64,000 nucleotides of DNA from Polaromonas vacuolata (GTDB lineage: Bacteria; Pseudomonadota; Gammaproteobacteria; Burkholderiales; Burkholderiaceae_C), in the NCBI RefSeq assembly GCF_012584515.1, contig NZ_CP051461.1, positions 2,723,501 through 2,787,500 on the forward strand, written 5' to 3'. A model generated the notes under the pieces. That model saw nothing but the letters and a program-made list of their open reading frames with translations, was not told where the DNA came from and made no database searches. Shown here in pieces: positions 38,634 to 47,841 of the stretch. Every line of letters starts with the position of its first letter. Positions within the stretch are counted from its first letter, which is position 1. The position numbers were made by a program, and so were the translations under genes.

Positions 38634-39471
38634 AATTAACTGTTTGCGTATTACTTTGACTTATCCTACGGAGCAAATACGTATCCATAATCCACCCATG
38701 CGCGCATCGCGCAGCTTGGCGTTTTTGCATAATAAATTCACACACCTGGGCCAACGGACCGTGCGCCAATACCTGCTCTGGCATACCCAGATAAGCGCCC
38801 CACCAAATGTGGATGTCAGTCGGGTCTAAATCACGAAAAGAACATTCCCCATCCAGCATCACGGCAAGCGTGTCAGCACTGGCTGGCCAGCCATGCTCGC
38901 GTAATTGGCGGCCTGTGGTGATGGTGACGGGGGCATTGATGTCGTTAAGTGCAATCGCATGGGCAGCAGTCAGCGCTTGCAAGGCAGTGATGCCGGGTAC
39001 GACAGATACTTGCAAATCTAAGCGCAGCTTTAAACGCTCGGCAATGCGCAGTGTGCTGTCGTAAAGCGATGGATCGCCCCACACCAGCAAAGCTAATTTT
39101 CCGGTTAATTTTTCACCCGCTTTATTAGCCGTTTTTAACTTTGTTTTTTCACTTGAATTTTCATTTTGCGAAAAATGCTGACCTATCTTCTCAAACCAAA
39201 TATCCGCAATCGCATCATGCCAACGGTTCACAGCACCGACGTAATCGGCATCAGCGCTATCGCGAAGCGGCATGTCAAAGTGAACTATTCGGGTGGAGCG
39301 GTTTGTCAGCACCGCCGCGCAGATGGATTCACGTAGTTCAGCCAAGTCGTTTTTACCTTGGGATTTACGCGGTATCAAAATCACATCAGCGGCGTTTAGT
39401 GCTTTGATGCCTTGCAGGGTTATATGCTCAGGACTGCCAGAGCCTATGCCGACCAAACTCAGTTCAATCAT
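38632..39471 (-). CDS. cobF: Precorrin-6A synthase (deacetylating)
   Basis: SAM-dependent methyltransferase that methylates C-1 of precorrin-5 with loss of the acetyl group, giving precorrin-6A in the aerobic pathway. The 279 residues have the tetrapyrrole methylase fold: [13 protein letters not shown] at the N-terminus, [17 protein letters not shown] for the SAM region, and [14 protein letters not shown]. CobF is diagnostic of the aerobic route. A lysine-rich insert (about residues 100-125) is not conserved in character. It overlaps the cobM stop by 4 bases and is the last gene of the operon. Confidence 0.95.
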   Translation of the reverse strand: MIELSLVGIGSGSPEHITLQGIKALNAADVILIPRKSQGKNDLAELRESICAAVLTNRSTRIVHFDMPLRDSADADYVGAVNRWHDAIADIWFEKIGQHFSQNENSSEKTKLKTANKAGEKLTGKLALLVWGDPSLYDSTLRIAERLKLRLDLQVSVVPGITALQALTAAHAIALNDINAPVTITTGRQLREHGWPASADTLAVMLDGECSFRDLDPTDIHIWWGAYLGMPEQVLAHGPLAQVCEFIMQKRQAARCAHGWIMDTYLLRRISQSNTQTVN

Positions 39472-40286
39472 GGCGCTGCGCCCTGCGTTATATCAGCATC
39501 AGCAGATTCATTGCTTGGAAAACGCGGCTGCGTACCAACCGGTCGATAACGACGGTCGTAATCACCGGCATACAAACGACTGGTGTCAAAGTCTTCAGCG
39601 CCTAAAGTGTGGCCGACCAAAATAATCGCCGTGCGTTCCATGCTCTGGCCCACCGCCGCTTCTATGCTGGCGAGTGTGGCGCGCACAATGCGCTGGTCTG
39701 GCCAACTCGCACGCCAGACCACCGCAACTGGGCAGTCTGGGCCGTAATGCGGACTTAGTTCGCGCACCACACGCGGCAAAACATGTATCGATAAATGAAT
39801 CGCCAGCACCGCACCGGTAGCGGCAAAGTTGATCAGTGATTCGGTATCCGGCATGGCCGAGGCGCGACCAGAAGTGCGGGTAAGCACCACTGATTGCGAC
39901 ATGCCCGGCAGCGTCAGCTCTGCACCTAGGGCCGCCGCCGCCGCCGCAAACGAGGGCACACCCGGCGTCACGGTGAAATCGATATTGGCCGCGCGCAAGC
40001 GGCGCAGTTGCTCACCCATGGCCGACCAGACCGACAAGTCGCCCGAATGCAGCCTCGCTATCTCATGGCCTTCTGAATGGGCGGCGCTAATTTCGGCCAT
40101 GATTTCGTCTAGCGAAAGCGATGCCGTATTAACCAGACGCACGCCCGGTGGGCAATGCGACAGCACTCCTTCTGGTACCAAAGAGCCGGCATACAAACAG
40201 ACTGGACAAGCCGCGATAAGGTCGCGGCCGCGCAGTGTTAAAAGGTCGGGTGCGCCGGGGCCGGCGCCGATAAAGTGGACTGTCAT
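39468..40286 (-). CDS. cobM: Precorrin-4 C11-methyltransferase
   Basis: Adds the C-11 methyl group to precorrin-4, forming precorrin-5. The 272-residue product begins [18 protein letters not shown] and has the class signature [11 protein letters not shown], then [16 protein letters not shown] and [18 protein letters not shown] of the tetrapyrrole methylase family. It overlaps cobE and cobF by 4 bases each, as expected for a tightly coupled operon. Confidence 0.96.
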   Translation of the reverse strand: MTVHFIGAGPGAPDLLTLRGRDLIAACPVCLYAGSLVPEGVLSHCPPGVRLVNTASLSLDEIMAEISAAHSEGHEIARLHSGDLSVWSAMGEQLRRLRAANIDFTVTPGVPSFAAAAAALGAELTLPGMSQSVVLTRTSGRASAMPDTESLINFAATGAVLAIHLSIHVLPRVVRELSPHYGPDCPVAVVWRASWPDQRIVRATLASIEAAVGQSMERTAIILVGHTLGAEDFDTSRLYAGDYDRRYRPVGTQPRFPSNESADADITQGAAP

Positions 40287-40921
40287 AGTGGCTCAGGGTG
40301 AGAGTTGTCGTGAAGGCTGGTTGCAACCGTCTGCGTAGAAAACTTAGAAGACTTAGAAAACTTAGAGGACTTAGAGGACTTAGTAAGGGGAGTAGTGATT
40401 ACTGCAATCGCAGCCGTGGCCATTTTGTCGGCGGACACGCTGCGCGGCGCCAGCAGTTGCGCGCCTAACCCAGCAGCGACCAGCGCTGAAGTCTCAGCAA
40501 GACTACGCGCACCATAGCGTTTAGGAATCCGGCTCAGCATAGTGACAGATACATCGGTTGCGGTTGCAGTTTCAGCCAGCGTGATCAATTGCGCCAGTGG
40601 AACGGCCGTCAAGCCCAAGCCCAATTCATGCGCCAGTTCTAACAGTGCTGGGTGCTCAACTTTGTCTTCTGCAGTGGCTAAAAAAATAATACTAATGGGC
40701 TGACTGATAAGGCTTGCGCTGGCGGCTTGGCAGGCGTGCAGGGCTTCGCGCAGAGAAGCGACGGTGGCGTTCGCCCTAAAACCAAATCCCGCCACAGCAT
40801 TAATGGCAACCTGTTCGGCAACATCTTCGGCAACATGTTCGGCAGCAGCACCAGCAGCACTAACAGCTTGCGCTGAATTTTTCGTCACTTCATTTTGAAG
40901 CGTCACAGCACTACGCTCCAC
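40283..40921 (-). CDS. cobE: Cobalamin biosynthesis protein CobE (CbiG C-terminal-like)
   Basis: A 212-residue protein whose centre (about residues 45-165, from [19 protein letters not shown] to [13 protein letters not shown]) matches the CobE/CbiG_C domain. CobE is required in the aerobic pathway, but its precise reaction is not settled; it is thought to bind precorrin intermediates. Both ends are low-complexity: an alanine-rich N-terminus and a lysine/serine tail built from five 9-bp repeats. The GTG at 40921 overlaps cobL by 19 bases; a GTG at 40906 with GGAG upstream is an alternative start. Confidence 0.85.
   Translation of the reverse strand: MERSAVTLQNEVTKNSAQAVSAAGAAAEHVAEDVAEQVAINAVAGFGFRANATVASLREALHACQAASASLISQPISIIFLATAEDKVEHPALLELAHELGLGLTAVPLAQLITLAETATATDVSVTMLSRIPKRYGARSLAETSALVAAGLGAQLLAPRSVSADKMATAAIAVITTPLTKSSKSSKFSKSSKFSTQTVATSLHDNSHPEPL
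40342..40386 (-). repeat. 9-bp tandem repeat in the cobE 3' end
   Basis: Five consecutive 9-bp units (ACTTAGAAG, ACTTAGAAA, ACTTAGAGG twice, ACTTAGTAA on the plus strand) that encode the repeated K-S-S and K-F-S triplets in the CobE tail. Unit length keeps the frame. Confidence 0.9.
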
Positions 40922-42096
40922 TGCACAACAGGCCGTGCCGACACCCAGCCGCGCATACGTCCCAAGGGCGCAGCATGGGCTAATTCAATTCGCAGCAACT
41001 CGCCGCCATGCACGGCATGCAACTGAGTCAGTAAGGCTTCGGTTTCCAATGTGACGGCGTTCACCACCAACTTGCAGGCCGGTGGTGCCAAGGTTTTAAG
41101 CCCATCAAACAAGGCCGCATTAAATCCACCGCCGACAAAAATAGCGTCTGGTGGACTGAGACCGGCGAATGCTTGCGGGGCCAAGCCTTGCATAATCTGC
41201 AACGACTTAGTCAGCCCAAAACTGTCCGCGTTGCTGCGAATATTTGCCACTCGATTGGCATGCTGCTCAATAGCCGTGGCGTGGCCACCGGCCAAACACC
41301 ATTCCACACTGACTGAACCTGAACCGGCGCCGATATCCCACAGATGCAAACCGGGTCGTGGCGCGAGTGCGGCCAGAGTCAAGGCGCGTATCGGGGACTT
41401 GGTGATTTGTCCATCGCTGGCAAAACTGCTGTCCGGCAAGCCTGCGCTACGCGGCAAACCAGTAGTGCCCGCAACCTGCAAAGCAAGCGCCACCGGCGCG
41501 CGCACATCGGTCAAAGAAAAATCTGCCGCAGTGGTTTTACGCATGCGCTCATGCGGGCCGCCTAGCGACTCCAAAACCCAAAGTTGAGAAAGGCCAAAAC
41601 TGCGCTCGGTTAACCAACGCGCAAAATCACCCACCGACGCGCCATCGCGCATCAAACCAATCAAACGCTGACCGGTATGCAGCGCGCTGCGGGTAGTGGC
41701 AAACGCGCTGGCGTGCAGGCCAAAGCAGGCAGTCTCTTCAAGCCGCCAACCCAAGCGCGCAGCGACCATAGAAAAAGTTGATGGTGCGGAGAAAACCTGC
41801 CACTCGTTTGCCGGTAGATGGGCAGCCAAAGAGCCGCCCACACCAAACCAAAACGGATCGCCAGAAGCCAGCACCGCCACACGCTGCCCACGCAAAGCCA
41901 GCACCGGCGCGACATCAAAAGGAATTGACCAAGCGCGGCAACGCCCAGCGCCGTCGCTACTCAGATTGGCGAGCGCCAAGTGGCGCGGGCTACCGAAGAC
42001 AATGTCAGCAGTGTTTATTGCTAAACGACTAGCATCGCTAAGTCCGGCTTTGCCGTCTTCAGTCAAACCAATAATCGAAAGCCAAGCTTCAGACAT
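40903..42096 (-). CDS. cobL: Precorrin-6Y C5,15-methyltransferase (decarboxylating)
   Basis: Bifunctional enzyme that methylates C-5 and C-15 and decarboxylates the C-12 acetate of precorrin-6B. The N-terminal half is a tetrapyrrole methylase (WLSIIGLTEDGKAGLS; VLASGDPFWFGVGG), and the C-terminal half (about residue 230 on) is a CbiT-like Rossmann methyltransferase with LWDIGAGSGSVSVEW. The start is the ATG at 42096: GGGAGG lies 8 bases upstream on the minus strand, and the extra 26 residues of the longer frame to 42174 are antisense to cobK and unlike any CobL. The start codon shares CATG with that of cobK on the opposite strand. Confidence 0.95.
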   Translation of the reverse strand: MSEAWLSIIGLTEDGKAGLSDASRLAINTADIVFGSPRHLALANLSSDGAGRCRAWSIPFDVAPVLALRGQRVAVLASGDPFWFGVGGSLAAHLPANEWQVFSAPSTFSMVAARLGWRLEETACFGLHASAFATTRSALHTGQRLIGLMRDGASVGDFARWLTERSFGLSQLWVLESLGGPHERMRKTTAADFSLTDVRAPVALALQVAGTTGLPRSAGLPDSSFASDGQITKSPIRALTLAALAPRPGLHLWDIGAGSGSVSVEWCLAGGHATAIEQHANRVANIRSNADSFGLTKSLQIMQGLAPQAFAGLSPPDAIFVGGGFNAALFDGLKTLAPPACKLVVNAVTLETEALLTQLHAVHGGELLRIELAHAAPLGRMRGWVSARPVVQWSVVL

Positions 42097-42874
42097 GACC
42101 AGCGCCTCCCGTGAACGTATTCTTTTGTTGGGCGGCACGACCGAGGCCAGCGAATTGGCCCAAGCCTTGGCCAACGCCCATATTGACGCGATTTTTTCTT
42201 ATGCAGGCCGAACGCTTTCGCCCGTTGCTCAACCCTTGCCCACCCGTGTGGGCGGCTTTGGTGGCGTTGCCGGCTTGCAAGCTTGGCTGCAGGCTAATTG
42301 CATCACCCATGTGATCGATGCTACGCACCCGTTCGCCGCGCAAATGAGTGCGAATGCCGTGCAGGCTTGCACTGCAGCTGGCGTGCCGCTGTTGGCTTTT
42401 GAGCGAGCGGCCTGGCAAGCACAAGCCGGCGATAACTGGCAATACGTCGCCGATATAGAAGCCGCAGTGGCGGCCTTGCCCGCCGAGCCAGCACGAGTTT
42501 TTTTGGCGATTGGCAAGCAACACTTGCTGCCTTTTGCACGTTGCCCAGAGCACGCTTACCTGTTGCGTTTGGTCGATGCACCGCTTGACTTGCCTTTGCG
42601 CAGCGCGCAAGTCGTCATCGCGCGCGGCCCCTTCACCGTGGACGGTGATGTGGCGCTGCTGCAAGCGCACGGCATTACCCATGTGGTGGCTAAAAATGCC
42701 GGCGGTAGCGGCGCGCAAGCCAAGCTTGAGGCGGCCCGTGCGCTGGGCTTGCGCGTGATTTTGATCAATCGCCCTTCCCTGCCCGCGCGCAACACGGCCA
42801 CCACGACAGCGCAAGTAATCGCTTGGTTGGCTCAACATCAGGCGGTAACTGGCAGCACTGAACGCGGCGTATAA
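42095..42874 (+). CDS. cobK: Precorrin-6A reductase
   Basis: NADPH-dependent enzyme reducing precorrin-6A to precorrin-6B (the macrocycle's single reduction). The 259-residue protein has the CobK/CbiJ fold: ERILLLGGTTEASELAQAL at the very N-terminus, VIDATHPFAAQMSANA, GPFTVDGDVALL and VVAKNAGGSGAQAKLEAA. The start must be the ATG at 42095 because conserved sequence begins immediately and no good alternative exists; its ribosome site is weak. It is the only cobalamin gene here on the plus strand, back-to-back with cobL (start codons overlap by 2 bases) and convergent with cobJ (ends overlap by 37 bases). Confidence 0.95.
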   Translation: MTSASRERILLLGGTTEASELAQALANAHIDAIFSYAGRTLSPVAQPLPTRVGGFGGVAGLQAWLQANCITHVIDATHPFAAQMSANAVQACTAAGVPLLAFERAAWQAQAGDNWQYVADIEAAVAALPAEPARVFLAIGKQHLLPFARCPEHAYLLRLVDAPLDLPLRSAQVVIARGPFTVDGDVALLQAHGITHVVAKNAGGSGAQAKLEAARALGLRVILINRPSLPARNTATTTAQVIAWLAQHQAVTGSTERGV

Positions 42875-43584
42875 ACAAAGCGGCCGACGCGCCGGGTAGC
42901 GCTGTTGCCGACAATCACCACGGTGCGCATATCGGCCATTTCGGGACTGGCGTCAACCAGCGCCACGGTAACTATCTGCTCGTTGGGCGTAGATACTGCA
43001 CGCGCAAAAATAATCAAACGCTCGGGCTCACAGACTTGCCGCAGAACCGTCAGAATACGGCCAAAAGTTTCGGGCCGGCTGGCAGAGCGCGGGTTGTAAA
43101 ACGCTAACGCAAAGTCTGCGCCGGCGGCGGCGCGCACACGCGCTTCTATCAAAGCCACAGGTTTGAGGTTGTCGCTTAAATTAACGACGCAAAAATCATG
43201 TCCCAAGGGCGCGCCCGCTTTGGCCGACGCTGCCAGCATGGCAGTGATGCCGGGCAGCACACGAATATCTAAAGCCTGCCATTGGACTTGCCCTTCCAAG
43301 GCTTCAAACACCGCTGACGCCATGGCAAATACGCCGGGGTCACCGGATGACACCACCACTACTTTTTTGCCCGCAGCGGCCATTTCAAGAGCGGCGCGGG
43401 CTCTGTCCATTTCGACCCGGTTATCCGAAGGATGCAAGGTTAAACCTTGGCGCGGCGCAATTCTGGCGACGTAAGGGATGTAGCCCACCACGTCGCTAGC
43501 GCTGGCCAATACAGCGCTGACTTCAGGCGTTACAAGCGCGCTATCCCCAGGCCCTAAACCGACAATGCAAAGCCAGCCGGTCAT
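42838..43584 (-). CDS. cobJ: Precorrin-3B C17-methyltransferase
   Basis: Methylates C-17 of precorrin-3B with ring contraction, giving precorrin-4. The 248 residues show the methylase pattern: LCIVGLGPGDSALVTPE, then VVVVSSGDPGVFAMASAVFE, VLPGITAMLAASAKAGAPLG with DFCVVNLSDNLKP, and LAFYNPRSASRPE. It overlaps cobI by 4 bases upstream. Its 3' end overlaps convergent cobK. Confidence 0.97.
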   Translation of the reverse strand: MTGWLCIVGLGPGDSALVTPEVSAVLASASDVVGYIPYVARIAPRQGLTLHPSDNRVEMDRARAALEMAAAGKKVVVVSSGDPGVFAMASAVFEALEGQVQWQALDIRVLPGITAMLAASAKAGAPLGHDFCVVNLSDNLKPVALIEARVRAAAGADFALAFYNPRSASRPETFGRILTVLRQVCEPERLIIFARAVSTPNEQIVTVALVDASPEMADMRTVVIVGNSATRRVGRFVYTPRSVLPVTA

Positions 43585-44312
43585 TCCAGCACCTCAGGGC
43601 GGCGGCCATGGCCGTGCACCAGCACCGTGGCGAAGTATGGGCAATCACTGCCATCGACTTGCGCCAGCGCCAACACCCGCTGCGTTGGCATGGTTCCGCG
43701 CTCTATCAACCAAGCGCTATCCAAGCGACCCGCAGCTTCAAGCGCACGGCGTACTTTGGGCAGATTGCGGCCGGTTTTCATAATCACCAAGGCATCTGCC
43801 GACTGCATGTGGCGCACTAAATCGGCCTCTGGCAAAGTGCCCATTAGCACCGTCATGACGTCGTCGCCCCAGGTAATCGGTGTGCCGGTACTCCACCAGC
43901 AACCCACCATACCGGGGATACCGGGAATCACTTCCAGCACAGCCCGCCCTTGAAGCCGAGTGTAGAGGTGCATGAAAGAGCCGTAGAAAAACGGATCACC
44001 CTCGCACAGCACCAGCACATCTTGGGTTTGCGCCAGCAGCGTTAAACGCTGAGCCCAGTCGTCGTAGAACGCGGCGATGCAGCTAATGTATTCGGGGCTG
44101 TCAAAGGGTAGCTCAGTGGTGACGGGATACTCCATCGCGTACTCGGTCACACCAGAAGCCAGCATGCCTTCGACAATCCGCCGGGCTTGTCCGGGTCTGC
44201 CCTTTTTACGGAAATAAGCCACATGGCTGGCGCTGCGAATAGCGCGGTCAGAGCGCACGCTCATCAAGTCAGGATCGCCCGGGCCAAGCCCAGCACACAG
44301 AATGCGGCCCAT
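43581..44312 (-). CDS. cobI: Precorrin-2 C20-methyltransferase
   Basis: Adds the C-20 methyl group to precorrin-2, giving precorrin-3A. The 243-residue protein has ILCAGLGPGDPDLMSVRS, VLVLCEGDPFFYGSFMHLY and VIPGIPGMVGCWWSTGTPI, which mark the CobI/CbiL branch. It overlaps cobH by one base and cobJ by four. Confidence 0.96.
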   Translation of the reverse strand: MGRILCAGLGPGDPDLMSVRSDRAIRSASHVAYFRKKGRPGQARRIVEGMLASGVTEYAMEYPVTTELPFDSPEYISCIAAFYDDWAQRLTLLAQTQDVLVLCEGDPFFYGSFMHLYTRLQGRAVLEVIPGIPGMVGCWWSTGTPITWGDDVMTVLMGTLPEADLVRHMQSADALVIMKTGRNLPKVRRALEAAGRLDSAWLIERGTMPTQRVLALAQVDGSDCPYFATVLVHGHGRRPEVLE

Positions 44313-44944
44313 TAGATTTCTTTCCGACTAGCCAGCGCGTTGATGGCCGCTACCGTGATGGCCGAGCCGCCTAAGCGGCCATTGACCACCAGCGCGGGAA
44401 CCGGCGGTGCAAGCATTAAGGCGGCTTTGGATTCAGCCGCGCCGACAAAGCCCACAGGGCAACCAATAATGGCCGCCGGGCGCGGGCAGCTAGGGTCTTG
44501 CAACATATTTAACAGATGAAAAAGCGCCGTAGGCGCATTGCCAATCGCTACCACCGCACCGGCCAGATAGGGGCGCCACAACTCCACCGCCGCTGCACTG
44601 CGCGTAGTGCCCATGCCGAGGGCAAGACCACGCACTTCAGGCTCATTCAAGGTACAAATAATTCGGTTGTCTGCGGGCAAACGGGCGCGGGTAATGCCTT
44701 CGCTGACCATGCGCACATCACACAAAATTGGCGCACCGGCTTCTAGTGCGGCCAGCGTTGCGTCGGCCATGCCGGGACTAAACACAATATGCGCTTCCAG
44801 CCCGACCATGCCGACGGCATGAATCATGCGCACGACGGCCATTTCTTCTGTCGCAGAAAAGCGGGTAAGCGCAGTCTCGGCGCGGATGATGGCAAACGAC
44901 TGGCGGTAAATCGCCGCGCCATCGGATTCAAATTGGTGTCGCAT
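44312..44944 (-). CDS. cobH: Precorrin-8X methylmutase
   Basis: Moves the C-11 methyl group to C-12, giving hydrogenobyrinic acid. The 210-residue protein contains the MIHAVGMVG segment with the catalytic His, PILCDVRMVSEGITRARLPA, and the C-terminal GCPVGFVGAAESKAAL. No cofactor is needed. The start overlaps the 3' end of cobG by 17 bases. Confidence 0.97.
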   Translation of the reverse strand: MRHQFESDGAAIYRQSFAIIRAETALTRFSATEEMAVVRMIHAVGMVGLEAHIVFSPGMADATLAALEAGAPILCDVRMVSEGITRARLPADNRIICTLNEPEVRGLALGMGTTRSAAAVELWRPYLAGAVVAIGNAPTALFHLLNMLQDPSCPRPAAIIGCPVGFVGAAESKAALMLAPPVPALVVNGRLGGSAITVAAINALASRKEI

Positions 44945-46217
44945 GCAATAGTCTTTTTAATTCTTGTAAAACCGTGTCAGTAGGAACGGCGAAAACATCG
45001 GGCGTGGCGGCGGCATTGCCGCAACGAATCATGTCAATACCAGCAGTGGTTCCCACCAAAGTCATGGTGGCTTTTTGATGGGCGCAGCCTTTGCTGCAAC
45101 CGGATATATGTAGCAGTGCATCAACCGGCACATGAGGCGCTAAAACGCGAGCCAAAGCACGGGTATCAAGGTTTGCCTGTAAGCAAGCCGGCGCCCCGCT
45201 GCAAGCGACTACGCGCAGCAGTGGGTCATCAGCGCGGGTGATCAAACCCGTCGATTGAGGTAGATCATGCGCATCAAAAAGTTGTTCGATTAACAGCATG
45301 CGCCACGGCGTCATTCGCAGACTGCCAGAGCCAAAACGTGCGGCCGTTGCTGCTAACTGCATGAGTAATTGCGCCGACATTTGGCCAAGCACAATACCCA
45401 CCAAATAGCCGTGTGGATTCACGCCAATCTGCGCGGATAAGTTAGCCTCTTGAGCTAAAGATGGGGCTGGTGAAAGCTCTGGCAATAGCTCTGGCAATGA
45501 CACTGGTAAAGGCACTTGAAACATAGCTGGTAAAAGCGCTTTAGCAAGCCTTAGCGATTGGCGAGGATTAGCCAATTGCGCCGCCATGTTGGAGACACAC
45601 CAATGCGCCAGCGCGATTGCCACCGGCACGGCTTGCTCTAAAATAACTTGCGCGCCGCAGGAAAATCCATCGGCATAAACAAACAAACTACCCGCTCTGC
45701 GTTCGATCCGAATATCGGCCGGGGTAGTTTGCAAAACCAACTGGCTAGCGGTGTCAACTGCGAAACCGAATTTACTTGGCAAGGCGGGTGCGCCCAGCTG
45801 TGACAAAGCATTGGCAAGCGCCTCTGCGATGTGCAAAGTGCCGTCGCCAGTTGTCCAAAACGGCGTCACCACTATGTTGCGTCTAGCCTCAATTTCTGGG
45901 CTGGCGTCTATCAGTTCTAAGCCGCGAAGACCATCAGTGAGCTCGGTCAGTGCTGCAGGCATCACGCCGCGCAATTGCAAATTCGCGCGATTAGTCAGGT
46001 CTATTAATCCATTGCCAAACCGCTGTGCAAGCTCGGCAATGCCAGCGGCTTGTTCATGGCTTAAGCGGCCTGCAGGCGGACGAATTCGCACCACCAAACC
46101 ATCACCCGACAACATGGGCCGCAGTGCGCCGGGGCACCAACCTTTGACTAAAGGTTTAGCCAGAGGAATTAATTTTTCAATCGACTTAACGATTAAATCT
46201 GAAGCATCGATTTGCAT
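44928..46217 (-). CDS. cobG: Precorrin-3B synthase
   Basis: Oxygen-dependent hydroxylase and lactonising enzyme converting precorrin-3A to precorrin-3B, the step that makes the route aerobic. The 429-residue protein is related to nitrite/sulfite reductases. Two ferredoxin-like half domains are visible (the first with RIRPPAGRLSHEQAAGIAEL), and [4Fe-4S] ligands are in CSGAPAC and GCSKGCAH around residues 340-390. It overlaps cobH and follows cbtA after 10 bases. Confidence 0.95.
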   Translation of the reverse strand: MQIDASDLIVKSIEKLIPLAKPLVKGWCPGALRPMLSGDGLVVRIRPPAGRLSHEQAAGIAELAQRFGNGLIDLTNRANLQLRGVMPAALTELTDGLRGLELIDASPEIEARRNIVVTPFWTTGDGTLHIAEALANALSQLGAPALPSKFGFAVDTASQLVLQTTPADIRIERRAGSLFVYADGFSCGAQVILEQAVPVAIALAHWCVSNMAAQLANPRQSLRLAKALLPAMFQVPLPVSLPELLPELSPAPSLAQEANLSAQIGVNPHGYLVGIVLGQMSAQLLMQLAATAARFGSGSLRMTPWRMLLIEQLFDAHDLPQSTGLITRADDPLLRVVACSGAPACLQANLDTRALARVLAPHVPVDALLHISGCSKGCAHQKATMTLVGTTAGIDMIRCGNAAATPDVFAVPTDTVLQELKRLLHATPI

Positions 46218-46227
46218 ACTCAGGCGA

Positions 46228-47010
46228 CTAAAAAGTTGCTACCAACTCAGGCTGCAACCAACGCTTAAACACCCAACCACAAGCCACACCCATAGTCAGC
46301 CAAAAACTCAATGAAACCCAAGTAGTAGCCCAAAAAAACTGCGCCAACAATTGCATCAGTGCTGTCTGAGCCGCCGGACTGTAGCCCGCCAAAGCATCAG
46401 AACCTAACTGGGGTGCGCCGACGACAAAAGGCAACGCCAACAAAATAGCGGCTACCGGCCAACGCCATTTGGCCTTCGAAAATCCAGCCAATGCGCAGGC
46501 AGCAGCGGCACTAGCCACGGCTAAAACCGACCAGACTTGACGTGCATGCAAAGGGGCTGCTTCCATACCCGGAACTTGTGCCGGTAAACCCAATGCGGGC
46601 CAGAGATAAAAACTCAGCCAACCTGCGCCAGCCACCGCGCCAGCTAGCGTCAAGGCACTCAGCGCAGAGCCGCGCAGATAGCGCCAAGCGCCCATCACCG
46701 CAAAAACTAATAACGCCATGCTTAAAGCATGCAGAGAATTGGCCACCCAAGTCCACGCCATGCGTTCTGCGCCGTTGCTGGGTTCCCACTCTTTGGCCGT
46801 ACCGTGTTCATGTTCATGCGCATCGGCAGCAACACCTTGCACGGGTGCAGTAAGCGCTGGCATTGGCGCTGGTGCCTCAGTCTTTTGAACTTCGAACACT
46901 TCAGCCGCCAAAATAAGCGGCGCAGCTTGCAAGCGCTGCACACCAGTTTGCACGCTGCCGACTATTAAAGCGACAGCCAAACTAGACCAAATGATTCGTG
47001 GAAAAAGCAT
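46228..47010 (-). CDS. cbtA: CbtA family cobalt transporter subunit
   Basis: A 260-residue membrane protein with six or so helices. It has the CbtA features: an N-terminal helix, a His-rich periplasmic segment (AHEHEHGTAKEWEP, near residues 64-80), YLWPALGLPAQVPGMEA and WVSLSFWLTMGVACGWVFKR at the end. CbtAB are predicted cobalt transporters associated with vitamin B12 genes. It follows cbtB after 20 bases. Confidence 0.92.
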   Translation of the reverse strand: MLFPRIIWSSLAVALIVGSVQTGVQRLQAAPLILAAEVFEVQKTEAPAPMPALTAPVQGVAADAHEHEHGTAKEWEPSNGAERMAWTWVANSLHALSMALLVFAVMGAWRYLRGSALSALTLAGAVAGAGWLSFYLWPALGLPAQVPGMEAAPLHARQVWSVLAVASAAAACALAGFSKAKWRWPVAAILLALPFVVGAPQLGSDALAGYSPAAQTALMQLLAQFFWATTWVSLSFWLTMGVACGWVFKRWLQPELVATF

Positions 47011-47030
47011 CGCTTACCTTTACGAAAAAC

Positions 47031-47243
47031 TCAATGGCAAGGCTGAACCGTGATGTGACGCACATCGTGCGCAGCGTTATGCAGCAATGGACTTTCAGCA
47101 AAGGCCACGCCGTAAAAAAGCACCAGACCTAAAGCCGCACCGGCGGCGAGTTGCAGCAACAAGCTATGCGCCGCGCTGCGTGCACCACTAGCGGTATTGA
47201 GGCTGGTTGGGTTAGCAGAGATAACAGTGGTCGGTGTGTTCAT
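47031..47243 (-). CDS. cbtB: CbtB family cobalt transporter subunit
   Basis: A 70-residue protein with one membrane helix (about residues 27-45, LQLAAGAALGLVLFYGVAFA) and the typical CbtB histidine-rich C-terminus (LLHNAAHDVRHITVQPCH), likely a metal-binding tail. I use the ATG at 47243, with GGAGC 6 bases upstream, in place of the TTG or ATG at 47255. It is too short to be a transporter by itself and works with CbtA. No riboswitch was seen in its leader. Confidence 0.92.
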   Translation of the reverse strand: MNTPTTVISANPTSLNTASGARSAAHSLLLQLAAGAALGLVLFYGVAFAESPLLHNAAHDVRHITVQPCH

Positions 47244-47364
47244 AAAAAGCTCCATTAAAAAACGTGAAATAAATAACGAAAAAAGTGGCGAAGTAAGTTG
47301 TAAAACTTGCTCTAACTATAGGTTTAAAACTTCAATCGCCGTGTGCTTTATGCGCCTAATCGAC

Positions 47365-47793
47365 TTAGGCTGCTAGCGGCGGAATGCGCGCCAATATGCC
47401 GTTTCGCAAACGCGCAGGTCTGTCATTGCGCAGCAGCGTGCCATCAAGCGTGCCGGCGTGCAATTGGGCGCAGGCCAAAATATGTTCTGCGGTTTCAGTA
47501 TCAGCAACTAAATCGCCGAAGTAATAAAGGTGTTTGCCTTGGGCTTGAAAAGTGACGGTGCAAGCGCGGTTGCAACCGGTCATACATTCCACACCGCGTA
47601 TGCGCAAATTAGCCAGCTGAGCAGGCTCAATATCCCACGCTGCAATTTGCACCGCTTCAAATAAGGCTGCACCGTGAGCCGGTTGGTCGCGCGGCACGCC
47701 GGCCGGTCGGCAGGTGGTGCAAACGATGACTTCTGTGATGACAGCGGCTGGGGCTGTCCCGATTTTTGGTGTGATGCTTAGCAGTTCGTTCAT
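47365..47793 (-). CDS. DUF1636 family metal-binding protein
   Basis: A 142-residue protein with four or more cysteines arranged in CTTCR near residue 26 and CMTGCNRACTV near residue 70, the DUF1636 pattern, similar to thioredoxin-like [2Fe-2S] ferredoxins. DUF1636 proteins are commonly found in B12 gene clusters of proteobacteria, so an electron-transfer or metal-delivery role (for example for CobG or the corrin reductase) is plausible but unproven. It follows the ChlD-like gene after 48 bases and precedes cbtB. Confidence 0.85.
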   Translation of the reverse strand: MNELLSITPKIGTAPAAVITEVIVCTTCRPAGVPRDQPAHGAALFEAVQIAAWDIEPAQLANLRIRGVECMTGCNRACTVTFQAQGKHLYYFGDLVADTETAEHILACAQLHAGTLDGTLLRNDRPARLRNGILARIPPLAA

Positions 47794-47841
47794 AAGTTTT
47801 GATATTCCGTATGGGACATATATTTAAGTTTTTAAGCCGAC

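Noticed and set aside
42097..42174. N-terminal extension of CobL to 42174
   Set aside because: The added 26 residues lie antisense to cobK, are not CobL-like, and a strong GGGAGG ribosome site precedes the ATG at 42096.
47244..47364. Second cobalamin riboswitch ahead of cbtB
   Set aside because: No GCTGCCCCCGCAAC core or B12 box is present, and the spacer is too short.
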